This document shows positions 49,890-55,471 of a stretch of 55,471 nt of DNA, in pieces. Both the position numbers and the translations under genes were made by a program. The notes under the pieces are model-generated. The model was not told the DNA's origin. It saw only the letters and a program-made list of their open reading frames with translations, and ran no database searches. Numbering within the stretch: position 1 is the stretch's first letter; the number at the start of each line of letters is the position of its first letter. This stretch comes from Bacteroidales bacterium UBA6397 (GTDB taxonomy: Bacteria > Bacteroidota > Bacteroidia > Bacteroidales > UBA932), in NCBI GenBank assembly GCA_002439875.1, contig DJQB01000019.1, forward strand, positions 1-55,471, given 5' to 3'.

Positions 49890-51011
49890 ATGAATTTATT
49901 TGACGTATACAGCCTTTTTGACGTGACACCCGTCAAAGCCAAAGGCACCAGAATCTGGGACAACAACGGCCGGGAGTACCTTGACCTCTACGGCGGCCAT
50001 GCCGTCATCTCAGTCGGCCACTGCCACCCGAAATATGTGGCCGCCATCACCGGTCAGCTGAACAAGATCGGCTTCTACTCCAACAGCGTGAAGAATCCGC
50101 TTCAGGTCGAACTCGCCCGAAAGATCGGAGATCTCTCCGGCCTTGAGGACTACTCCCTCTTCCTGATCAATTCAGGAGCGGAAGCCAACGAGAACGCCCT
50201 CAAACTGGCCTCTTTCCACACCGGAAAGGATCGGATGATAGCATTCAAGGGCGCCTTTCACGGAAGGACCTCCGGAGCCGTGGCCGTCACCGACAATCCG
50301 AAATATTCGGCTCCCTTCAACTCTCACCACAATGTCACTTTCCTGCCTCTGAATGACATAGAGGCCGTCAAGGCTGAGCTTGCCAAGGGAGATGTGGCCG
50401 GTGTGATCATCGAAGGCATCCAGGGAGTCGGAGGAATCGTCATCCCTGATGACCAGTTCATGAGAGACCTGCGCCAGGCCACCAAGGATGCCGGTGTTGT
50501 GCTGATCCTGGACGAAATCCAGAGCGGCTACGGCAGAAGCGGCAGATTCTTCGCTCACCAGTGGACCGGAATCAAGCCGGACATCGTCACGATGGCCAAG
50601 GGAATGGCGAATGGCTTCCCGATCGGCGGAGTCCTGATTTCTCCTGACTTCGAGGCCACCAAGGGCATGCTAGGCACGACTTTCGGCGGCAACTACCTTG
50701 CGATGGCCGCCGCGAATGCCGTCGCTGACATATTCAAAGAAGAGAATCTCGTCGCGAACGCCTTTGAGGTTGGTGAATATCTCAAGAGCTCCATCCCCGC
50801 ATCGAAGAGGATCAAGGAGGTGCGTGGCCGCGGTCTGATGGTCGGCATCGAGTTCAATGAGCCGATCGCTGGGATCAGAGGTCGCCTCCTCTACGAAAAG
50901 CACATATTCACAGGCGTCTCCGGCAAGAACATGATCCGCCTTCTTGCCCCGCTGACCCTCACCAAGGCGGACGTTGAAATATTCATTAACGCATTGAAGG
51001 AAGTATTATGA
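49890..51011 (+). CDS. argD: N-acylornithine aminotransferase
   Basis: A 373-residue PLP-dependent class III aminotransferase. GAEANENALKLASFHTG and AFKGAFHGRTSGAVAVTDNP bind the cofactor; LILDEIQSGYGRSGRF precedes the Lys in TMAKGMANGFPIGG; GTTFGGNYLAMAAANAV is the late motif. It transfers an amino group to the acylglutamate semialdehyde. Its last codons overlap the next gene by 4 bp (ATGA). Some members also act on succinyl-diaminopimelate, so a lysine role is possible. Confidence 0.94.
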   Translation: MNLFDVYSLFDVTPVKAKGTRIWDNNGREYLDLYGGHAVISVGHCHPKYVAAITGQLNKIGFYSNSVKNPLQVELARKIGDLSGLEDYSLFLINSGAEANENALKLASFHTGKDRMIAFKGAFHGRTSGAVAVTDNPKYSAPFNSHHNVTFLPLNDIEAVKAELAKGDVAGVIIEGIQGVGGIVIPDDQFMRDLRQATKDAGVVLILDEIQSGYGRSGRFFAHQWTGIKPDIVTMAKGMANGFPIGGVLISPDFEATKGMLGTTFGGNYLAMAAANAVADIFKEENLVANAFEVGEYLKSSIPASKRIKEVRGRGLMVGIEFNEPIAGIRGRLLYEKHIFTGVSGKNMIRLLAPLTLTKADVEIFINALKEVL

Positions 51012-51958
51012 GAAGTTTTTTTCACGTAGGCGACATAGGCGACCTCGGCAAGGCGCTTGAGGAAGCGAAGCAGGTCAAGGCGACACCATTCGCGTGGCAG
51101 GACCTGGGCAAGAACAAGACGATCATACTGATCTTCTTCAACAGCAGCCTTCGCACCAGGCTGAGCAGCCAGAAAGCGGCCTTGAATCTGGGAATGAACG
51201 CGATAGTGCTCAATGTCAACGGTGACAGCTGGAAGCTTGAGACCGAGATGGGCGTGGTGATGGACGGCGACAAACCGGAGCATCTGCGCGAGGCGATTCC
51301 TGTCATCGGAAGCTACTGCGACATCATCGGTGTGCGTTCCTTCGCCGGCCTGAAGGACAAGACCTTCGACTACAACGAGACCATTCTCAGGCAGTTCATT
51401 GAATATTCCGGCAAACCTGTCATCAGCCTCGAATCGGCCACAGTCCACCCGTGCCAGGCCTTCGCTGATCTCATCACAATCAATGAATATAAAACCGTGG
51501 CCCGTCCGAAAGTGGTACTGACCTGGGCTCCCCATCCAAGGGCTCTGCCTCAGGCCGTGCCGAACTCGTTCGCTGAGTGGATGAACGCTGCCGACGTGGA
51601 CTTCGTCATCACCCAGCCGGAAGGCTATGAGCTTGACCCTCGGTTCGTCGGCAATGCCCGTGTTGAATATGACCAGATGAAGGCCTTCGAGGGTGCGGAC
51701 TTCATCTACGCCAAGAACTGGTCCTCCGTCTCTCACTATGGCCAGATTCTCAGCCAGGACCGCTCATGGACCATTGGGGCAAGGCAGATGGCCGTCACCA
51801 ACAACGCCTATTTCATGCACTGCCTGCCGGTGAGAAGGAATATGATCGTGACCGACGAGGTGATCGATTCCCCTCGCAGCATCGTCATCCCGGAGGCCGC
51901 CAACCGTGTCGTCTCCGCCCAGGTCGTGATGAAGAGGATGCTGGAGGATCTACAGTAA
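51008..51958 (+). CDS. argF': N-succinyl-L-ornithine transcarbamylase
   Basis: A 316-residue transcarbamylase. The carbamoyl-phosphate loop is FFNSSLRTRLSSQKAAL (S-S-x-R-T-R). The specificity region NGDSWKLETEMGVVMDGDKP and the proline-bearing loop around Pro residue 90-92 follow the B. fragilis enzyme that uses N-succinylornithine, not ornithine. LESATVHPCQAFADL and TWAPHPRALPQAVPNS fit the same type. This indicates arginine synthesis through succinylated intermediates. Overlaps argD by 4 bp; argB follows. Confidence 0.92.
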   Translation: MRSFFHVGDIGDLGKALEEAKQVKATPFAWQDLGKNKTIILIFFNSSLRTRLSSQKAALNLGMNAIVLNVNGDSWKLETEMGVVMDGDKPEHLREAIPVIGSYCDIIGVRSFAGLKDKTFDYNETILRQFIEYSGKPVISLESATVHPCQAFADLITINEYKTVARPKVVLTWAPHPRALPQAVPNSFAEWMNAADVDFVITQPEGYELDPRFVGNARVEYDQMKAFEGADFIYAKNWSSVSHYGQILSQDRSWTIGARQMAVTNNAYFMHCLPVRRNMIVTDEVIDSPRSIVIPEAANRVVSAQVVMKRMLEDLQ

Positions 51959-51970
51959 TTTTTGAGGAAT

Positions 51971-52759
51971 ATGATAAAGGATTCATTGAATATAATTAAG
52001 GTCGGGGGAGCCATTGTGGAGAACGAGGAGTCTCTTAAAGGGCTTCTGATGTCGTTTTCAAGCCTTAGGGGCAGAAAGATTCTCGTGCACGGAGGTGGCA
52101 AGATCGCGACCGAGGTGGCCGCAAAGTTGGGCGTGGAGACCCAGATGATCGATGGCCGCAGGATCACCGGCGCGGAGATGCTGAAAGTAGTCACGATGGT
52201 CTATGGCGGTCTTGTCAACAAGAATCTTGTGGCCCGTCTGCAAGCACTCGGAGTCAACGCAATAGGCCTTACCGGAGCTGATCTGAACTTGATAATGAGT
52301 GTCAGAAGACCAGTCCGGCCGATCAATTTCGGCTACGTCGGCGACATCAAGTACGTCAACGCCAAGGCTCTGGAGAACCTTCTTGAGTCTGGAGCCGTGC
52401 CGGTTCTCGCCCCGCTGACCCACGACAAGGAAGGCTCTATGCTGAACACCAACGCCGACACCATCGCCTCGTCTGTCGCCCAGACCCTCGCCTCTGTCTA
52501 TGACGTGACCCTGACATATTGCTCGTCCACCCCAGGCGTGATGAAGGACCTGGGCGACCCTTCGAGCGTGATCCCGACCATAACCAGTTCAGATTTCGCC
52601 CCGATGGTCGCCGACGGCACCATCTCTGAAGGCATGATCCCGAAGCTCCAGAACGCCTTCGAGGCCATCAACTCCGGTGTCTCCCGGGTCGTAATCACCT
52701 CAGCCTCTGCCCTTGATTCCGGCACCACGATCATGGCCGACCCTGAGACCGATGACTGA
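51971..52759 (+). CDS. argB: N-acylglutamate kinase
   Basis: A 262-residue amino-acid kinase. The N-terminus NIIKVGGAIVENEESL has the phosphate-binding Lys and Gly pair; HGGGKIATEVA and the later GLTGADLNLIMSV are typical, as is MLNTNADTIASSVAQTL near the ATP site. It phosphorylates N-acetyl- or, here more likely, N-succinylglutamate. ATG 51971 is used; a TTG at 51962 is an alternative. Bases 52477-52677 recur, 93% identical, at 55271-55471, so the 3' third of the gene exists twice around the inserted block. Confidence 0.94.
   Translation: MIKDSLNIIKVGGAIVENEESLKGLLMSFSSLRGRKILVHGGGKIATEVAAKLGVETQMIDGRRITGAEMLKVVTMVYGGLVNKNLVARLQALGVNAIGLTGADLNLIMSVRRPVRPINFGYVGDIKYVNAKALENLLESGAVPVLAPLTHDKEGSMLNTNADTIASSVAQTLASVYDVTLTYCSSTPGVMKDLGDPSSVIPTITSSDFAPMVADGTISEGMIPKLQNAFEAINSGVSRVVITSASALDSGTTIMADPETDD
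52477..52677 (+). repeat. argB 3' direct repeat, copy 1 (in intact argB)
   Basis: Aligned without gaps to 55271-55471, 201 bp with 14 differences. All but two codon changes are silent: Gly to Asn after MKDL, and Pro to Thr after SDFA. The homology stops sharply at the left and runs off the window on the right copy. Confidence 0.9.
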
Positions 52760-52925
52760 GAAAGCGGCAAATGTTATGGTTCAGCATTTTGCGGCTTTTC
52801 ACTTATTCCGCGAACTTGGCAGTCAGAGGTCTTGTTTAATTACTCATTGTGCTGACTACTTGGCGATAAATATCCATCGTCCAATAATGGGTGGCATTTG
52901 TTTGTACAATAAAGAGATAGGTAAT

Positions 52926-53372
52926 TTACTTATTCCGGATTCGTGTTTGACGGCTTTCATATTCTGATGCCGTCATTATGGTCTCCAGATATTTGTAGCA
53001 CTTCTCTTCATTCCAACCAAGGATTCTGATTTTGTCCTCTACATATTGTCTGAAGTCGACTTCCCTCTTATCTTTCGGATACCGGTAGATCTCCGGCTTG
53101 ATGTGTCTGTAAACTTGCTTTAGGATTTTCCTGTCAGCTTTTGTCAATGTTTTGTCCTCTTTAAGATCGGCTTTTATTTTAAATCGATATAGTTCCGCCT
53201 TGACTTCAGGAGAACATGAACGGAAAACATCCATTTGCCTGTCCACTTCCATTTCGATCAACTTACTTCGTTTCAGTGTGTCGTTGATGTGAAAGTCCTT
53301 AGGCTCATTGCTAAATGAGCTTGTTATACAGATCATTGTAAGAATGATACTCAATATTATCTTCTTTTTCAT
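52926..53372 (-). CDS. Small secreted protein, paralogue of the fulvocin C-related lipoprotein without the cysteine tail
   Basis: A 148-residue protein with a signal peptide (KKKIILSIILTMICITSSFS). The helical body ends KILGW-type ILGWNEEKCYKYLETIMTAS, which lines up with EYLWDEYHVYEYLESWMTEE in the upstream gene, and LTKADRKILKQVYRHIKPEI with ILSNSELKEYSRLINSLKPY. It therefore shares the N-terminal domain but stops before any cysteine-rich region. ATG 53372 leaves 8 bp after the upstream stop; ATG 53387 would overlap it by 7 bp. Function is unknown; an accessory or immunity role is possible. Confidence 0.65.
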   Translation of the reverse strand: MKKKIILSIILTMICITSSFSNEPKDFHINDTLKRSKLIEMEVDRQMDVFRSCSPEVKAELYRFKIKADLKEDKTLTKADRKILKQVYRHIKPEIYRYPKDKREVDFRQYVEDKIRILGWNEEKCYKYLETIMTASEYESRQTRIRNK

Positions 53373-53380
53373 AATCATAA

Positions 53381-54109
53381 TCACCAAGGTTGGTTAATGC
53401 ATATGCCAGTACAAGGATCGTTTCCCCATAGTCCACACCCCTCAACTTCTGTGCATTTGAAGTTATTGTTGTCTGAATAGCATTCCTCATAACGTTTCTG
53501 TTTACAGTAAATGTCTGTCCTGCATTCGCATGGAGGAGCAACTTCAGATGTGTCAGTATATGCGGTATCAATTGGGATTGTATCAATAAGACCAGTGTCG
53601 ATATAGTGTCCTCTGGTTTGAGCAATCGTTTCTAAGAAGAATGACTTTGTCCTTTCTTCCTCAGTCATCCATGACTCCAAATATTCATATACATGATATT
53701 CGTCCCATAAATATTCTTTCTGCATTTTCGCTATCCATAGCTCGGTCATTGCTTTTAATTCGGATTTACCCTTTTCAGTATCAAAATGATAAGGCTTTAG
53801 AGAGTTGATTAGTCTTGAGTATTCTTTAAGTTCAGAATTACTTAGGATGCCTTGTTGTTTAACATTATCTAGTTTTCCTTTCCAAATTCGGATTTTTGAC
53901 ACCCCAGATAAACCGACATAAACAGCTTTTTGCCTATAGAAAGGTAAAGAGATAAAGTCAATCCTATCGGAAACCTCATAGAAGGATAAATTTTCTTTGG
54001 CCCAATTGTCAATGTTTGGATCGCAACTTAGCTTTTTCTCCTTTTGACAGGATATTATGACTATCGACATCAGAATGACAGTCACAAGCAGGTAACTTGA
54101 TATACGCAT
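53381..54109 (-). CDS. Fulvocin C-related lipoprotein with eight-cysteine C-terminal domain
   Basis: A 242-residue lipoprotein (lipobox IISC). Residues about 25-165 are a helical domain (WKGKLDNVKQQGILSNSELK, then WDEYHVYEYLESWM). After a Thr/Asp-rich spacer, the last 50 residues hold eight cysteines: C-E-C, IYC, EEC, FKC, EGCGLW, DPC and GIC. The order C-x-C, Y-C, GCG, C closely follows the Myxococcus bacteriocin fulvocin C, which has eight cysteines in four disulfides. Related Bacteroidales proteins are annotated as fulvocin C-related. Whether the tail is released as a toxin is unknown. It follows a DUF1573 lipoprotein gene at 13 bp. Confidence 0.75.
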   Translation of the reverse strand: MRISSYLLVTVILMSIVIISCQKEKKLSCDPNIDNWAKENLSFYEVSDRIDFISLPFYRQKAVYVGLSGVSKIRIWKGKLDNVKQQGILSNSELKEYSRLINSLKPYHFDTEKGKSELKAMTELWIAKMQKEYLWDEYHVYEYLESWMTEEERTKSFFLETIAQTRGHYIDTGLIDTIPIDTAYTDTSEVAPPCECRTDIYCKQKRYEECYSDNNNFKCTEVEGCGLWGNDPCTGICINQPW

Positions 54110-54122
54110 AATGTTAGATGTA

Positions 54123-55154
54123 TTAAAGATGAATAGATCCTATGATTGGAATCCTAGTGTTAGAAGGAGTCCCATTTGTTGTAATAATTATTTCTTTGTA
54201 AAAATCTCCTGGTGAATCTGTTGCGTGATACTTTATCTTTAGGTTAGTTGATTCATGTGATGGTATTATCTTAGTGCAAGATAACTCAATACAAGAACAA
54301 GATGCTGCAATTTGATAGACAATAATGTTCGAAGTACTTGTATTATGTAGTCCAATCTGGCATTCTATAGTATCACCTTTTTTTAATTTTCCTAAATTTA
54401 CTCGGAGACTGTCAATTTTTAAGGTTGATATTCTTTGAATACTCTTTGTGCCGAAATCTTCGGTTGTAATACTATAGTATAATGGATTATTAATGAATCG
54501 TTCGTCACTAAAGATTCTTTTTTTGATTCTATTTGATTCTTCATCATTACCGATTTTGTCATATAATCTCGCCAACAAGTAGTCTAAATATAGATTATGA
54601 CTGTTCTTTAAACATGAAAGTATGAAATTGATGTCATTGTTAATATCGTTATAATAGTCTGATCGTAGTTTATTCTGTATCAGATATAGTCTATTAACTA
54701 GCGTGGTCAACGAACTGTCTTTTTCTTGATAAGAACTTAAGTTTGAGTGAATTGTTTCGTACCTTAAATATTTTGAAATGTCTGCCAAATCTTGGCATTT
54801 GTCTGTAATGCCAATGATTTTACTTTGTCTGACAATAATGACCAGAGGAAGATTTTGTGGATAAAATAATCGATATGCATTTAGATTTTCTTGTATGGAG
54901 AAATCACAGAAAACATATTGAATTGGTTTTTTGTACTCTATTCCTGAAAACAAACTTGTTCCCTTTTTGTGTTTGATTTGTGAGTAAGTGCTTAAATCAC
55001 CAGCTATTATTACATAGGTGCTATCTGAATGCATTGACTTAGATATGGCTGTATCAAAGTTCATACTATCAAGCTTGTCTTTCGGTGGAGAGCATGATGT
55101 GGCAATCTCCCATACAAGAATAATAATTGCGAATATGTGATAATTAAAATTCAT
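54123..55154 (-). CDS. DUF1573 lipoprotein
   Basis: A 343-residue lipoprotein (lipobox ATSC). The middle 200 residues are helical and unassigned, with segments like LLARLYDKIGNDEESNRI. The C-terminal 95 residues are DUF1573: VNLGKLKKGDTIECQIGLHN, NTSTSNIIVYQIAASCSCI, and PGDFYKEIIITTNGTPSNTR, with the usual Cys pair (CSC) of the family. DUF1573 domains are common beside redox and secreted proteins in Bacteroidota. It is first in the leftward three-gene operon and has a promoter at 55181-55210. Confidence 0.8.
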   Translation of the reverse strand: MNFNYHIFAIIILVWEIATSCSPPKDKLDSMNFDTAISKSMHSDSTYVIIAGDLSTYSQIKHKKGTSLFSGIEYKKPIQYVFCDFSIQENLNAYRLFYPQNLPLVIIVRQSKIIGITDKCQDLADISKYLRYETIHSNLSSYQEKDSSLTTLVNRLYLIQNKLRSDYYNDINNDINFILSCLKNSHNLYLDYLLARLYDKIGNDEESNRIKKRIFSDERFINNPLYYSITTEDFGTKSIQRISTLKIDSLRVNLGKLKKGDTIECQIGLHNTSTSNIIVYQIAASCSCIELSCTKIIPSHESTNLKIKYHATDSPGDFYKEIIITTNGTPSNTRIPIIGSIHL

Positions 55155-55180
55155 ATTTATTACCTCAATAAGGTTATCAG

Positions 55181-55210
55181 CAAAGATATAAAACGTTTTT
55201 TATATTGCAA
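55181..55210 (-). promoter_or_regulatory. Promoter of the DUF1573/fulvocin-like operon
   Basis: Read leftward: TTG (55210-55208), 19-bp spacer, TATCTTTG (55188-55181), 27 bp before the ATG at 55154. It lies within 61 bp of the second argB copy. Confidence 0.55.
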
Positions 55211-55270
55211 TGATGTTTACCAAAAATTGCAGCGGAAAAGTAAATCAATACAATCAACGAGTTTTTTCAT

Positions 55271-55471
55271 CGCCCAGACCCTCGCCTCCGTCTATGATGT
55301 GACCCTGACATATTGCTCGTCCACCCCTGGCGTGATGAAAGACTTGAACGACCCTTCGAGCGTCATCCCGACCATAACCAGTTCCGATTTCGCGACGATG
55401 GTCGCTGACGGCACCATCTCCGAAGGCATGATCCCGAAACTCCAGAACGCCTTCGAGGCCATCAACTCCGG
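55271..55471 (+). pseudogene. argB 3' fragment, second copy (runs off the window)
   Basis: 201 bp aligned without gaps to 52477-52677 with 14 differences. The ArgB reading frame is kept throughout (AQTLASVYDVTLTYCSS and so on), with Asn for Gly and Thr for Pro as the only changes. No start codon or ribosome-binding site precedes it; the frame upstream enters unrelated AT-rich sequence. It is a displaced or imported argB end and not an independent gene, unless more lies beyond the window. Confidence 0.85.

Larger units (their letters stand above)
52760..55270. mobile_element. AT-rich insertion between two argB 3' copies
   Basis: A 2.5-kb block of visibly lower GC than its neighbours, carrying three leftward genes and one promoter, and flanked by argB 3' sequence on both sides. 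No integrase or transposase gene is inside the visible part. The first 166 bp (52760-52925) after argB hold nothing recognisable. Arrival by homologous recombination or by an element carrying its own argB end is inferred. Confidence 0.6.

Noticed and set aside
53311..53625. 104-codon leftward frame over the fulvocin-like tail
   Set aside because: It is in another frame of the 242-residue lipoprotein gene, whose lipobox and cysteine pattern are clear; no signal or start site supports the alternative.

Overview
The window comes from a Bacteroidota chromosome, most likely order Bacteroidales; the family is not certain. The evidence is lineage-specific protein families (DUF4837, DUF5020, NigD-like, PCMD, DUF6515, DUF3853, DUF3987/BT4734-type primase genes), the succinyl-type transcarbamylase of arginine synthesis, and many promoters of the Bacteroidota form TTTG-N18-22-TAnnTTTG. 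No rRNA and no CRISPR array were seen. There are four intact tRNAs (Pro-CGG, Glu-TTC, Met-CAT, Asn-GTT).

Layout. 1-5844 is the right end of an integrated mobile element: a partial AlbA_2/Schlafen-type gene, a DUF3987 helicase/primase-like gene, a BT4734/VirE-N primase-like gene, three small DNA-binding proteins and a tyrosine recombinase. It ends at a displaced tRNA-Ser 3' end (5827-5844) still followed by the old tRNA terminator. 6042-9143 is a surface-protein operon (two beta-barrels and a PCMD lipoprotein), followed by a graveyard of two broken genes (about 9170-9670). 9827-13671 holds a hydroxyacid dehydrogenase and a purine-uptake/salvage group (apt, Tsx-like DUF5020 porin, NCS2 permease). 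13856-16572 is nrdDG. 16683-21780 is a leftward block of housekeeping genes (tRNA-Pro, rpsT, tRNA-Glu, DUF4837, rseP, dxr, M23 peptidase). 21825-25250 runs rightward (ruvX, def, phosphohexomutase, M23-LysM peptidase). 25342-28414 has tRNA-Met, an M64-type peptidase lipoprotein, pncA and tRNA-Asn.

28547-41219 is a long rightward run whose core looks like a peptidoglycan-recycling locus: DUF4922-SpoIID fusion, AmpG-like permease, NamZ-like exo-muramidase (DUF1343), a Ser/Arg-rich DUF6515 secreted protein, an AmgK-like sugar kinase fused to a RapZ C-terminal domain, and a MurU-like nucleotidyltransferase. Together these could take MurNAc from the wall to UDP-MurNAc without passing through GlcN-6-P. 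MscL closes the run. 41158-46329 has an NhaC antiporter with an AraC regulator, and a NigD-like lipoprotein with an ECF sigma factor and a membrane-anchored barrel protein.

46507-52759 is an arginine cluster: argR, GNAT acyltransferase, argG, argC, argD, argF' (N-succinylornithine transcarbamylase) and argB. Immediately after argB lies an AT-rich leftward three-gene block (52926-55154) encoding a DUF1573 lipoprotein, an eight-cysteine lipoprotein resembling the bacteriocin fulvocin C, and a secreted paralogue lacking the cysteine tail. The block is bounded on its far side by a second, diverged copy of the argB 3' region (55271-55471, running off the window). It is thus an insertion flanked by argB copies, and the best candidate here for an undescribed transferable system.
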